Shown: one piece after another, positions 54,064-63,526 of the stretch
Numbering within the stretch: the first letter of the stretch is position 1
How the letters are laid out: every line of letters begins with the position of its first letter
Source of the DNA: Paenibacillus sp. NAIST15-1
GTDB lineage: Bacteria > Bacillota > Bacilli > Paenibacillales > Paenibacillaceae
Direction of reading: 5' to 3'
NCBI RefSeq assembly: GCF_001894745.1
Contig: NZ_BBYF01000008.1
Coordinates: 62,001 to 126,000 of the forward strand
Length of the DNA stretch: 64,000 nt
The notes under the pieces: model-generated
Told to the model about the DNA's origin: nothing
The model's input: the letters and a program-made list of their open reading frames with translations, nothing else
Database searches by the model: none
Made by a program: the position numbers and the translations under genes

Positions 54064-55242
54064 ATGAAGACAGAGAAGCAAGTTCGAATTGGCATGATTG
54101 GTGCACGAGGAAGAGGGACAATCGCAAAATACTGGCATCAGCCGGAGGGTCGATCCATTGTAGTAGGCGCAGCTGATATTTATCCGGAGCGCCTTCAGGA
54201 ATTCAAGGACGATGTTAACCCGGATGCGTTCGTCACGACAGACTATCGGGAACTCCTTGCACGCGAAGATATCGATGCGATAGCGGTGACCTCGCCTGAT
54301 TTCTGTCATGAGGAGCATGCCATAGCAGCGCTGAAGGCAGGCAAGCATGTATTTTGCGAGAAGCCGCTGGCGATTACGGTGGAAGGCTGCGACAATATTT
54401 TGAACGCATGGAAGGAATCCGGCAAGCATCTGATGGTTGGCTTCAATATGCGCTACATGAACATGTATCGCACGATGAAGGAAATTGTGGATTCTGGTGT
54501 AATTGGCGAGATCAAGGCTGTATGGGTAAGACATTTTGTAGGCTGGGGCGGGTATTTCTATTTCCACGATTGGCATGCGAACTCCAAGAACAGCACAGGA
54601 TTGCTGCTCCAGAAGGGATCGCATGATATCGATATCATTCATTGGATTACAGGACGCTATGCGACGAAGGTGAGCGCATTCGGCAGCTTGGACTTTTATG
54701 GCGGGGATAAGTCGAATGACTTAACCTGTCCAAGCTGTGAGGAGCGGACAACGTGTACGGAAGCGAGCCCAGGGAGACTGATCGAATGTGCATTCCGTGA
54801 AGAGGTGAATGTGGAGGACAACAATATGGTCATTATGGAGCTGGAAGGCGGGATTAAGGCTTCCTATTTACAATGCCACTTCACACCAGATTATCAGCGG
54901 AACTATACCTTTATCGGCACGGAAGGCCGGATGGAAAATAACGAAATGGAAGACAAAGTATACGTATGGACGCGCAAATCCAATACAGAGCGCGAACTGG
55001 CAGATCGCGTGTATCAGATTAAGGAGGCGAAGGGGTCGCATGGCGGAGCGGATCCGAACATTTGCAAGGACTTCGTCGATATGATTCTGCATGGGAAGGA
55101 GCCGATAGCAACTCCACTTGCGGGTCGTATGAGCGTGGCTGTAGGTTGTGCGGCAACCGAGTCGATTCGCCAAGGCGGCGGCGTTGTCCCTGTCTCGCCA
55201 ATCCCGAATTTGGATGCTGCCGCTATCCTATCGGAGGGCTAA
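54064..55242 (+). CDS. Gfo/Idh/MocA-family oxidoreductase with a cysteine cluster, 392 aa
   Basis: ATG 54064 follows GAGGAGAATGAGG. The Rossmann start (VRIGMIGARGRGTIAKYWH), the EKPLAITVEGCD motif with the catalytic-domain Lys and the GSHDIDIIHW histidine motif are those of NAD(P)-dependent sugar or inositol dehydrogenases of this family. A cluster CPSCEERTTC and a later Cys at about 222-245 could bind zinc, as in one subgroup. It leads an operon with two sugar-type permeases and a binding protein, so it likely acts on the imported sugar or its derivative. Confidence 0.85.
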   Translation: MKTEKQVRIGMIGARGRGTIAKYWHQPEGRSIVVGAADIYPERLQEFKDDVNPDAFVTTDYRELLAREDIDAIAVTSPDFCHEEHAIAALKAGKHVFCEKPLAITVEGCDNILNAWKESGKHLMVGFNMRYMNMYRTMKEIVDSGVIGEIKAVWVRHFVGWGGYFYFHDWHANSKNSTGLLLQKGSHDIDIIHWITGRYATKVSAFGSLDFYGGDKSNDLTCPSCEERTTCTEASPGRLIECAFREEVNVEDNNMVIMELEGGIKASYLQCHFTPDYQRNYTFIGTEGRMENNEMEDKVYVWTRKSNTERELADRVYQIKEAKGSHGGADPNICKDFVDMILHGKEPIATPLAGRMSVAVGCAATESIRQGGGVVPVSPIPNLDAAAILSEG

Positions 55243-55298
55243 TCCATGAAGCAGCCGGATAGCTTGCACGTAGACGATGCATCAGGGAGGAAGAGGCG

Positions 55299-56267
55299 AT
55301 GAAGGCAACTGAACTTGCAATGCAGCGTTCCAGTGAGCTTGAACCTGGGCGCAACAGTCGAATGGAGCGTATACGCAGGGGGCTGGTGAAGAATTGGCAG
55401 TTGTACCTGCTCCTGCTTCCGGTCGTGTTGTACTATATCATCTTTCACTATTTGCCGATGTATGGCATTCAGATTGCCTTCAAGGACTTTATGGCGAATA
55501 AGGGGATATGGGACAGTCCGTGGGTTGGCTTCAAGCATTTTGAACGCTTCTTCAACAGCTTCTACTTCGAACGCCTGCTGACGAACACGGTGCTCATCAG
55601 TCTGTATTCCTTGGCGCTAAGCTTCCCAATCCCGATCTTCCTTGCGCTGATGCTGAACGAAGTGAAGGCCGAGCGCTTCAAGAAGGTCGTACAGACCATT
55701 ACGTACGCCCCGCACTTCTTGTCGGTCGTCGTTGTTGTGGGGATGCTGTTTATTTTTCTGAATCCGAGTACAGGCATTATCAATCATCTGATCGTGGCGA
55801 TGGGCGGCGAGCCGATTACTTTCATGACCTCACCGGGCTGGTTCAAAACGCTGTATGTGTTGTCCGATGTATGGCAGACGATGGGCTGGAGCTCCATTAT
55901 CTACTTGGCTGCTCTTTCAGGTGTCGATCACCAGCTGCATGAAGCAGCGACCATTGATGGCGCAACGCGTGTACAGCGCATCTGGCATATTAACCTGCCT
56001 ACGATAGCGCCGACGATCATCATTCTGCTCATTTTGAATCTGGGCAGCGTCATGTCGGTCGGTTTCGAGAAAGTATTCCTCATGCAAAATTCACTCAACA
56101 TGAGCAGCTCAGACATCATCTCCACCTATGTGTATCGTACCGGTATTTTGGACGCGCAGTACAGCTTCTCAGCTGCCGTTGGATTGTTCAATTCCGTTGT
56201 CAATTTTGCGCTCTTGATTGTTGTGAATTACATTGCGCGGCGTGTCAACGAGACGAGCCTATGGTAA
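55299..56267 (+). CDS. Sugar ABC transporter permease, LplB-type
   Basis: ATG 55299 follows GGGAGGAAGAGG. The 322-aa protein has six membrane helices, the FKDFMANKGIWDSPWVGF motif that marks LplB-type permeases, and the EAA loop (HEAATIDGATRVQRIWHINLP). It forms a heterodimer with the next gene product. No ATPase gene is present, as is usual for these Paenibacillus systems, which share a MsmX-type ATPase. Confidence 0.9.
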   Translation: MKATELAMQRSSELEPGRNSRMERIRRGLVKNWQLYLLLLPVVLYYIIFHYLPMYGIQIAFKDFMANKGIWDSPWVGFKHFERFFNSFYFERLLTNTVLISLYSLALSFPIPIFLALMLNEVKAERFKKVVQTITYAPHFLSVVVVVGMLFIFLNPSTGIINHLIVAMGGEPITFMTSPGWFKTLYVLSDVWQTMGWSSIIYLAALSGVDHQLHEAATIDGATRVQRIWHINLPTIAPTIIILLILNLGSVMSVGFEKVFLMQNSLNMSSSDIISTYVYRTGILDAQYSFSAAVGLFNSVVNFALLIVVNYIARRVNETSLW

Positions 56268-56279
56268 GGGGGACAGAAG

Positions 56280-57164
56280 ATGATCGACCGTTCGTTTGGC
56301 GACCGCATATTTAACCTAATCAATTACACGCTGCTTACTTTGCTCACTCTCATCGTTCTGTACCCGCTCGTATTCGTGTTGAGTGCTTCCATCAGCAATC
56401 CGGAACATGTGCTGCGCGGCGAAATGTGGCTCATTCCGAAGGGTTTCAATCTTGATGCCTATACGAAAATTTTTCAAAACAAGGACATTCTGCTCGGCTA
56501 CAGCAACACCATTCTATATACGGTCATCGGTACGGCGCTTAATGTCGTGATGACCATCTGTGCTGCATATCCATTATCTCGCCGTGATCTGGCAGGGCGG
56601 GGATTTGTAACCGGACTTATCGTATTCACGATGTTCTTCGGGGGTGGATTGATTCCTACCTATTTATTGATTAAAAACTTGAACATGCTCGATACACTGT
56701 GGGTCATGATTATCCCGAATGCTGTATCCGTATGGAATATCATCATTATGCGCACCTTCTTCCAGCAGTCGATTCCCGGTGAGCTTCAGGAATCTGCGAT
56801 GATCGATGGATGCACGCACATTCAAACGCTGCTCCGTATCGTACTGCCGCTATCCATGCCGATTATTGCAGTTATGGTGCTTTTCTATGCAGTGGGTCAT
56901 TGGAACTCGTACTTCAATGCCTTGATTTACTTGACGACGAAGGAGAAATTCCCGTTGCAGCTTATCCTGCGCGAAATCTTGATTCAAAGCGATTCCGGCG
57001 AGTTTGTGAAGCTGACTTCTGAATCAGCGGTCCGGATGAAGATGAGCGTGGAAGGGTTAAAGTACGCTGTACTCGTCGTAGCGAATTTGCCAATGTTGAT
57101 ATTGTATCCGTTCTTGCAGCGGTACTTCGTGAAGGGCATCATGATTGGCGCATTGAAGGGGTAG
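56280..57164 (+). CDS. Sugar ABC transporter permease, LplC/YtcP-type
   Basis: ATG 56280 lies 12 bases after the previous gene behind AAGGGGGACAG. The 294-aa protein has six membrane helices, the NLDAYTKIFQN motif after the first span and the EAA loop in modified form (ESAMIDGCTHIQTLLRIVLP). Partner of the LplB-type permease. Confidence 0.9.
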   Translation: MIDRSFGDRIFNLINYTLLTLLTLIVLYPLVFVLSASISNPEHVLRGEMWLIPKGFNLDAYTKIFQNKDILLGYSNTILYTVIGTALNVVMTICAAYPLSRRDLAGRGFVTGLIVFTMFFGGGLIPTYLLIKNLNMLDTLWVMIIPNAVSVWNIIIMRTFFQQSIPGELQESAMIDGCTHIQTLLRIVLPLSMPIIAVMVLFYAVGHWNSYFNALIYLTTKEKFPLQLILREILIQSDSGEFVKLTSESAVRMKMSVEGLKYAVLVVANLPMLILYPFLQRYFVKGIMIGALKG

Positions 57165-57220
57165 ATTACACGGCTATCGGTATCGGTATTCCAATATTGA
57201 ATAATCAAGGGGGACATGTG

Positions 57221-58849
57221 ATGCGTTCAAGAAAATGGTTCACATTGACACTTAGTGTGGTGCTGAGCTTCTCATTGCTCGTAACAGCGTGCGGCGGAGG
57301 CGGCGGTGGTGCAGCGAACGAAGGCAATCGTGATGAGCGTGTGGCGCTGATGAACAAGGAGGGCATGCCGATCGCGAAGGACAAAATGACGATGACGGCC
57401 TTCGCCGGCAAGTTCTTCGCTTCTTCCGATTGGAGCAAGCTGATGCTCTGGCAGGAATACGAGAAAATGAGCAATATCCATATCGAGTGGGAGACGGTGC
57501 AGATCGACAGTCTGAAGGAGAAGCGCAACATTAAGCTGGCTGGCGGCGATTATCCAGAGATGTTTTTCGCCTCTGCACTGCCGAAGACGGATTTAATCAA
57601 ATACGGTAGTCAAGGAACATTTCTCAGGCTGAACGACCTCATTGATCAATATGCGCCGAACTTCAAGAAGATTATGGAGCAGTACCCGATTGTAAAAAAG
57701 GGAATTACGATGCCGGATGGCAGCATTTACGGCTTCCCAACCATATTTGATCCGGAGTTCAAATCGCTGTTCTACGGCACACCTTGGATGAAGCAGGAAT
57801 GGCTGGATAACGTAGGAATGAAGGCGCCAACCAATCTGGATGAATTGGTTCAGGTGTTGAAAGCGTTTAAAGAAAAGGACCCGAACAAGAACGGCAAGCA
57901 GGATGAGATTCCATGGGGATCCAGGGGCGTCAGCATTATGATCAACTTTTTGCGCGGACCATTTGGATTAAGCAAGAACGGGATAGCCAACCCGAATGTG
58001 GATCTTGATCCGGCGACGGGCAAGCTTCGCTTTGTTCAGTCAACTGATGAATATAAGCAATTGCTGCAATATGTCGCTAAGCTATACAAGGATGGACTGC
58101 TGGACAAGGAAACCTTCACGATGAAGGATACGGACATTACCTCGAAAGCGAGCGCCGGCTTATATGGGTTCTTGGACGGTGTTGATCCGAAGGCCGTATA
58201 CAATCAGGATGGTTATGTGGGGATGCCGGTCATTCAAGGGGTGAACGGAGAGAAGCTGCTGACGAATATCGGCTCGCCGCTTGGCAACCTCGGCATGTTC
58301 GTCCTGACGGACAAAGCGAAGAATCCAGAAGCCGCAATTCGCTGGATTGATCATTTCTATGGCGATGAAGGCGCCAAGATGTTCTTCATGGGCTTTGAAG
58401 GTGTTACCTATCAGGTGAACGACAAGGGTGACTATGAATATCTAGATGCAATTAAGAACAACAAGGATGGTCTGAATCTGGATCAGGCCATCAGCCAATA
58501 CCTGACGTGGCCGGGCGGCTACTATCCTGGCATCGTGAAGCAGAAGTTCTTCAAGGGTGCGGAGGGCTATCCTTCTTCTGTGAAAAATGCACAGGATGCA
58601 GAACCATTCTCCGTGAAAATGGAAGATGTGTGGCCGTCCTTCAACTTCACGCCAGAGGAGCAGGAAGAATTGACGACGATCCAGACGGACATCCAGACGT
58701 ATATCGACGAGATGCGCGACAAGTTCGCCTCTGGAGCTGCAGGCTTCGACCAGTGGGATGCGTATGTGAAGCAGTTGGAGCAAATGAACGTGAAGCGTTA
58801 CTTGGAGATCTATGAAGCTGCTTATGAGCGTTATAAGGGTGGAAAATAA
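57221..58849 (+). CDS. Lipoprotein sugar-binding protein, LplA-type, 542 aa
   Basis: ATG 57221 follows CAAGGGGGAC; the earlier in-frame start at 57197 lacks a site. The lipobox LLVTACGG gives a lipid-anchored Cys. The large mature part has features of family-1 solute-binding proteins (GGDYPEMFFAS, GTFLRLNDLIDQYAPNF, GFPTIFDPE, a KNPEAAIRWIDHFY helix). At over 500 residues it belongs to the LplA-like group that binds oligosaccharides or polysaccharide fragments. A terminator follows. Confidence 0.9.
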   Translation: MRSRKWFTLTLSVVLSFSLLVTACGGGGGGAANEGNRDERVALMNKEGMPIAKDKMTMTAFAGKFFASSDWSKLMLWQEYEKMSNIHIEWETVQIDSLKEKRNIKLAGGDYPEMFFASALPKTDLIKYGSQGTFLRLNDLIDQYAPNFKKIMEQYPIVKKGITMPDGSIYGFPTIFDPEFKSLFYGTPWMKQEWLDNVGMKAPTNLDELVQVLKAFKEKDPNKNGKQDEIPWGSRGVSIMINFLRGPFGLSKNGIANPNVDLDPATGKLRFVQSTDEYKQLLQYVAKLYKDGLLDKETFTMKDTDITSKASAGLYGFLDGVDPKAVYNQDGYVGMPVIQGVNGEKLLTNIGSPLGNLGMFVLTDKAKNPEAAIRWIDHFYGDEGAKMFFMGFEGVTYQVNDKGDYEYLDAIKNNKDGLNLDQAISQYLTWPGGYYPGIVKQKFFKGAEGYPSSVKNAQDAEPFSVKMEDVWPSFNFTPEEQEELTTIQTDIQTYIDEMRDKFASGAAGFDQWDAYVKQLEQMNVKRYLEIYEAAYERYKGGK

Positions 58850-58867
58850 TCTATCATTAGACCATAT

Positions 58868-58915
58868 GACCCGCAGTGGGCACTTGAAAAGAGGCTGCCT
58901 TGCGGGTCGTTTTTT
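58868..58915 (+). terminator. Terminator of the first transporter operon
   Basis: GACCCGCA (58868-58875) pairs with TGCGGGTC (58901-58908), followed by GTTTTTT. Confidence 0.88.
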
Positions 58916-58940
58916 CGATTAGAAGGATTAGAAAAAAATA

Positions 58941-58969
58941 TTGACACCGTTTTCATTACCAATTACTAT
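58941..58969 (+). promoter_or_regulatory. Sigma-A promoter of the GntR gene
   Basis: TTGACA (58941-58946) and TACTAT (58964-58969) with a 17-base spacer. The palindrome at 58982-58998 overlaps the expected start point. Confidence 0.8.
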
Positions 58970-58981
58970 GAAATTGCGGAT

Positions 58982-58998
58982 AATTGGGTCACCCAATT
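58982..58998. promoter_or_regulatory. 17-bp palindromic operator 1
   Basis: AATTGGGTCACCCAATT is a perfect palindrome around C58990, just behind the -10 box of the GntR gene, so binding would block transcription (autorepression). The same form recurs at 59777. Confidence 0.8.
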
Positions 58999-59028
58999 TT
59001 GAATGAAACGCATGAAAGGTAATGAGCA

Positions 59029-59751
59029 ATGACGATTAAAAAAATTAAGTACCACCGTGTCTATGAAGATGTCATTGAACAAATAGAGAATCTGATTCTC
59101 GAAGGCAACCTGGCTCCGGGAGATGTATTGCCAACGGAAAGGGAGCTCGCCCAAGCATTCGGCATTAGCCGCGGAACTTTGCGGGAGGCCTTCCGTATTC
59201 TCGAACGAGAAGGACTCATAGAGACGCGCCCCGGAGGCGGACGCTTCTTGAGCAAGACGCTGAACGAAGCCGAAGACAAGAAGCGTATGCTGGAGAATAT
59301 CGAACGAGCCACGATCATTGAGCTGCTCGAAGCAAGAGAGATATTCGAGACGGGCATCGTCGAGCTTGCAGCGGAACGAGCGACCGAGCAGGATATTCGG
59401 GAGATTGAGCAGGCATTTGAGAAATGGGGCAAGATTGACCGTGACTCTGATGATTCGGATGATTCGAATGGTCAAGCCAATCCGGATCAAGCATTCCATC
59501 TCTCCATTGCCAAGGCGACACACAATGTTGTACTCGTCAACTTGATCGATCTGCATATCGATCTGCTGCAGAAGACACTTGCGAAGACGGAACATATTCC
59601 GGGACGCAAGGACGATGTATATAAGGAGCACTACCGCATTTTACAAGCCATTAAGGAGAAAAACCCACAAAAAGCAAAGGAAGCACTGCTCTATCACTTG
59701 CAACAAGTTAAGCAGAACATTCTGCTCCACAATGGAAGCTCAAAAGGGTGA
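59029..59751 (+). CDS. GntR-family regulator, FadR/FCD subfamily, 240 aa
   Basis: ATG 59029 follows AAAGGTAATGAGC. The winged helix-turn-helix is typical (GDVLPTERELAQAFGISRGT, then LREAFRILEREGLIETR and PGGGRFLS). The all-helical FCD ligand domain follows (LLEAREIFETGIVELAAERA; HLSIAKATHNVVLVNL; EHYRILQAIKEKNPQKAKEAL) with the metal-binding Asp/His residues expected. Identical-type palindromes on both sides show that it probably controls itself and the AtuA/transporter operon downstream. Confidence 0.92.
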   Translation: MTIKKIKYHRVYEDVIEQIENLILEGNLAPGDVLPTERELAQAFGISRGTLREAFRILEREGLIETRPGGGRFLSKTLNEAEDKKRMLENIERATIIELLEAREIFETGIVELAAERATEQDIREIEQAFEKWGKIDRDSDDSDDSNGQANPDQAFHLSIAKATHNVVLVNLIDLHIDLLQKTLAKTEHIPGRKDDVYKEHYRILQAIKEKNPQKAKEALLYHLQQVKQNILLHNGSSKG

Positions 59752-59776
59752 GCGCATCGCTTCCTTTTGATCATTA

Positions 59777-59793
59777 AATTGGATCATCCAATT
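59777..59793. promoter_or_regulatory. 17-bp palindromic operator 2
   Basis: AATTGGATCATCCAATT is a perfect palindrome around C59785 and differs from operator 1 only by one symmetrical base pair change (AATTGGRTCAYCCAATT). It lies 117 bases before the AtuA-family gene. Confidence 0.8.
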
Positions 59794-59909
59794 ACCCACA
59801 TTTCCAATACTCCCTAGAACTCACACCTAGACCCTAAAGAACACCGGATAGCAAGCTGCAAACAAAAAATTACAACACGCATTGCGTACTGTGATGGTGG
59901 AGGGTACCT

Positions 59910-61277
59910 ATGACAAAAGAACAATTCAAAATCCTGGCCCCGTGCGGGATGCTGGGCTATGGCTTTCCAAGGGCCTCGTTCATGAACGGTATGGCGCATC
60001 ATCCGGATGCCATTGTCGTAGACGCTGGGTCTACGGATGCCGGTCCCCATAAGCTGGGTGCGGGAACTGCAATCGTCAGCAAGCAGGCTTGCAAGAAGGA
60101 CTTGGAGATTATGATCAACGCGGGAATCCAGGCGAAGATTCCGATCATCATCGGATCGGCCGGGGGCAGCGGCGCCAAGGTACATGTGGAATGGACACAG
60201 GCCATCATCATGGAGATCCTTGAAGAGCATCGCTTCCAAGGCATCAAAATCGCCACGATCTGGGCAGACATTCCTCACGAGGTGGTTGCTGCGAAGCTGG
60301 ATGCCGGGCAGTGCGAGCCATTGGGCCTGACGGTTGCACCGCTGACTCAGGAACGCTTGGCGGCAACGACGAACATCGTGGCGCAGATGGGGCATGAGCC
60401 AATTGTAGAGGCGCTTCAAGAAGGAGCGGATATCGTTATTTGTGGACGAGCCTATGATCCGTCTCCATTTGCGGCAGTTGCCATGCTTCATGGGTTCGAT
60501 ACTGCGCTTGCCTATCATCTAGGGAAAATACTAGAGTGCGCCGCGCTGTCTGCTGAACCGGGTACGACTAAGGATTGCATGCTGGGCATATTGCAGCCGA
60601 ATTCCTTTATCGTGAAGCCGCTTAGCGAGGCACGCAAATGCACAGCCGTATCGGTTGCCGCCCACACGTTTTACGAGAAGGAGCATCCGTACATTTTGCA
60701 TGGTCCAGGGCTGACGCTGGATTTGGAGCATTGCATCTTCACGGAGCTTGGTGATGGCAGCGTAGAAGTAAGCGGCAGCCGAATATCGGAGACTCCGGTG
60801 TACAAAATCAAACTGGAAGGCGCTATGAAGGTGGCCTGCCGTACCTTCGTCATTGCCGGTGTACGCGATCCGCTCCTTATTGCACGGATTGAAGAGGTAG
60901 AGGAACTGGTCAAGCAGCAGGTGTATGAGTACTATGATGAAATTTCAAGGGAAGACTACCACATTCATTTCATTAATTATGGCTTGAATGGCGTGTTGGG
61001 AGAGCTGGAGCCAATTCGGACACCTGCTCATGAGCTCGGTGTCGTCATCGAGGTAACTGCCAAGACGCAGGAACTGGCGAATGCGATTTGCAGTTCTGCC
61101 CGTTCCACCTTCCTTCATTACGGGTATGAGGGAAGAAAGTCGACGGCTGGCAATCTGGCATTCCCATTTGCACCGAGCGACGTGCCGTTCGGCGACGTTT
61201 ATGAATTTTCCGTCTACCACTTGATGGAGGTTGCGGATGGGCTGGAGATGTTCAAGAACGAATATACAGAGGTGTAG
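59910..61277 (+). CDS. AtuA-family (DUF1446) protein, 455 aa
   Basis: ATG 59910 follows GGTGGAGGGTA. The start (KILAPCGMLGYGFPRASF, then DAGSTDAGPHKLGAG) and the GSAGGSGAKVH block are the signature of the AtuA/DUF1446 family, named after a gene for acyclic terpene breakdown in Pseudomonas. The chemical reaction is not established for the family. The following small gene encodes DUF4387, which is often fused to or paired with AtuA domains. Being set in one operon with sugar-type ABC transporter genes suggests a role in use of an imported carbohydrate or glycoside; this is inference. Confidence 0.82.
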   Translation: MTKEQFKILAPCGMLGYGFPRASFMNGMAHHPDAIVVDAGSTDAGPHKLGAGTAIVSKQACKKDLEIMINAGIQAKIPIIIGSAGGSGAKVHVEWTQAIIMEILEEHRFQGIKIATIWADIPHEVVAAKLDAGQCEPLGLTVAPLTQERLAATTNIVAQMGHEPIVEALQEGADIVICGRAYDPSPFAAVAMLHGFDTALAYHLGKILECAALSAEPGTTKDCMLGILQPNSFIVKPLSEARKCTAVSVAAHTFYEKEHPYILHGPGLTLDLEHCIFTELGDGSVEVSGSRISETPVYKIKLEGAMKVACRTFVIAGVRDPLLIARIEEVEELVKQQVYEYYDEISREDYHIHFINYGLNGVLGELEPIRTPAHELGVVIEVTAKTQELANAICSSARSTFLHYGYEGRKSTAGNLAFPFAPSDVPFGDVYEFSVYHLMEVADGLEMFKNEYTEV

Positions 61278-61279
61278 TC

Positions 61280-61588
61280 ATGAAGCTATATGACGCTGCG
61301 GCCGTATTTCGAAGCAAAAATAGCGGGCCCTTCGAGATTACGATAGACGTCTTGTTCAAAGAACCGGAACTCTATTACAAAATGAAGCAGTCTGGTCGAA
61401 TTAATAAAGAGATGGTATCCAGGTTATACCAAATCCCGGTTGAACATATTACGCAGCTTGTGTTTTTCGACCAAGCGCTCGGCTTCAAAATTACGTTCGC
61501 CAGACAGGTATCCTCAGGCACCGTATTCGATCGGGATGTATATGGAGCGCAGCAGCATGCGCCGCTCATGGAATTGGAAATCAGCTAA
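61280..61588 (+). CDS. DUF4387 protein, 102 aa
   Basis: ATG 61280 lies two bases after the AtuA stop. The short product shows the DUF4387 pattern (AAVFRSKNSGPFEITIDVLF, VFFDQALGFKITFAR, GTVFDRDVYGAQQHAPL). It works with AtuA-type proteins as a second subunit or domain in many bacteria. Activity unknown. Confidence 0.8.
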   Translation: MKLYDAAAVFRSKNSGPFEITIDVLFKEPELYYKMKQSGRINKEMVSRLYQIPVEHITQLVFFDQALGFKITFARQVSSGTVFDRDVYGAQQHAPLMELEIS

Positions 61589-61612
61589 GCAACCGCCCGG
61601 AGGTGAGTGGAA

Positions 61613-62515
61613 ATGAAAGCGGCTTCGAAATTAAAGCGGGTGTGGGCGGACAAAGTGCTCTATCTCCTGCTGCTGCCTTGTATTGCGTATTTTCTCATTT
61701 TTCATATATGGCCCATTATCGGAATGAAACTGGCCTTCTTCGACTATCGCATTTTGGGTGACCATGTGTTCGTGGGTTTGCAATATTTCCGCGAATTATT
61801 CAGTACACCCATCTTTATGAATGTTCTGGCGAATACGCTCATCATTAGTGCGATGAAGCTGGTATTGCTGTTCCCACTGCCCATTTTGTTCGCATTAATG
61901 CTTAATGAATTCCGCAATGGGCGCTTTCGCAAGGCGGTTCAGGTTATCTCCTATTTGCCTCACTTTTTATCGTGGGTCGTCATTACAGGAATATGGTTCG
62001 AATTTTTATCTCCATCGACAGGTGCCGTCAATGAGCTCATTCAAGTGTTCGGCTTTCCCGCGCATGACTTTCTGACTGACAAGGGCAGCATTCGCTGGGT
62101 TCTGCTAGCGAGTGAGGCATGGCGCAGCATCGGATGGGATTCGATTATTTATCTTGCGGCCATCATGGGAATCAGTCCTAGCTTGTACGAAGCGGCATAT
62201 GTAGATGGGGCGAGCCGTTGGCATATTGTAACGCGGATCGTGCTTCCGCATTTGTATATTCCGATGGTTACGATCTTCATCCTCAATGTTGGTTTCATTA
62301 TGAACGCAGGGCTGGATCAAGTATTGAACTTCACGAACGATTCGGTCAACAGCAAGATCGATATCATCGATACTTACGTGTATCGGGTTGGTCTCATTAA
62401 TGGCCAATACTCGTTTGCAACGGCAGCGAATTTATTCAAGAGCTTAATTGGGGTCATCCTTGTGCTGTCGACTCATTTTATATCGAAAAAAATTACGAAC
62501 AAAGGCGCCTGGTAA
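61613..62515 (+). CDS. Sugar ABC transporter permease, LplB-type (second system)
   Basis: ATG 61613 is spaced correctly from GGAGGTGA; the GTG at 61607 is too close. The 300-aa protein has six membrane helices, MKLAFFDYRILGDHVFVGL after the first span and the EAA loop (YEAAYVDGASRWHIVTRIVLP). Starts the transport part of the AtuA operon, 24 bases after DUF4387. Confidence 0.9.
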   Translation: MKAASKLKRVWADKVLYLLLLPCIAYFLIFHIWPIIGMKLAFFDYRILGDHVFVGLQYFRELFSTPIFMNVLANTLIISAMKLVLLFPLPILFALMLNEFRNGRFRKAVQVISYLPHFLSWVVITGIWFEFLSPSTGAVNELIQVFGFPAHDFLTDKGSIRWVLLASEAWRSIGWDSIIYLAAIMGISPSLYEAAYVDGASRWHIVTRIVLPHLYIPMVTIFILNVGFIMNAGLDQVLNFTNDSVNSKIDIIDTYVYRVGLINGQYSFATAANLFKSLIGVILVLSTHFISKKITNKGAW

Positions 62516-62528
62516 GGAGGGATGCATC

Positions 62529-63410
62529 TTGCGAAATAAAATAACCGTATCCAAAATGCTGATCGGCCTCATCCTCTCAGCACTTGTCTTAACGATGTTC
62601 ATCCCGATCATGAACTTGATTGCCAGAGCGCTGTCGAATCCAGACAAGGTTCATATGCTGCGGGGCTATGAAATCTGGCCGCAAGGCTTCTCCCTTATTA
62701 ACTTTCAAGTTGTGCTCAACAATGCACTGGTCAGCAAGGCGCTGTTGAACTCTTTGTTTATTTCAATTACGGGTACATGCATCAGCGTTATCTTTACCAC
62801 ACTCGCGGCCTATGTGCTGACCCGCAAACATTTAGTAGGCAAGACGCCGATTATGATTTTTCTCATTATTATTATGATCTTCGAACCGGGGATCGTGCAG
62901 GAATACATGGTCATTAAGGATTTGCATCTGCTCGACAGCTTATGGGCTATGGTATTCTACCGGATGATCAATGTGTACTACCTTATCATTATGATGCGTT
63001 TCCTTGAAGAGATCCCGGACTCCCTTATCGAGGCGGCGAGAATCGACGGTGCCGGACATATTCGAATGTTCGTCAAAATTGTCCTGCCGCTGGCTCGCAT
63101 ACCACTGCTGACAATCGGGATGTTCTATGCGGTTGCCAAATGGAATGAATTTTTCAAATCGAGCATTTTTCTATCGAGCCGCGACAATACCGTATTGCAA
63201 GTGCTGCTGCGGCAGTTCGTTGTGGAACGGGACAGCACAGCCCTAATCGGCACAGCCGATCTGCTGAAAAACAGTAATGTTGCGCAGCTGGATTTCTCAT
63301 CTCTGAAAGCAGCGACGATCGTCATTGCCATTATCCCGTTTCTTATCCTCTATCCTGTCATTCTGAGACATTATACAAGCGGAGTGATGGAGGGCGGAGT
63401 GAAAGAATAA
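62529..63410 (+). CDS. Sugar ABC transporter permease, LplC-type (second system)
   Basis: TTG 62529 is chosen because AAGGAGGG lies 8 bases before it; the frame is open further up without a site. The 293-aa protein has six membrane helices and the EAA loop (IEAARIDGAGHIRMFVKIVLP). Partner of the preceding permease. Confidence 0.88.
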   Translation: MRNKITVSKMLIGLILSALVLTMFIPIMNLIARALSNPDKVHMLRGYEIWPQGFSLINFQVVLNNALVSKALLNSLFISITGTCISVIFTTLAAYVLTRKHLVGKTPIMIFLIIIMIFEPGIVQEYMVIKDLHLLDSLWAMVFYRMINVYYLIIMMRFLEEIPDSLIEAARIDGAGHIRMFVKIVLPLARIPLLTIGMFYAVAKWNEFFKSSIFLSSRDNTVLQVLLRQFVVERDSTALIGTADLLKNSNVAQLDFSSLKAATIVIAIIPFLILYPVILRHYTSGVMEGGVKE

Positions 63411-63526
63411 ACAAGCTATTGTGATCAAAGAATTGCATTTTGTTCAAAGAAAAGCAGCACAGCCTTCTTGGTGCTCAATACCAGCGTATGAACACGAAGG
63501 ATCATAAATATGGGGGAGGAAATGCA

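Noticed and set aside
59814..60518. Minus-strand frame of 234 codons opposite the AtuA gene
   Set aside because: Opposite a well-recognised coding region and without a ribosome site or family features.
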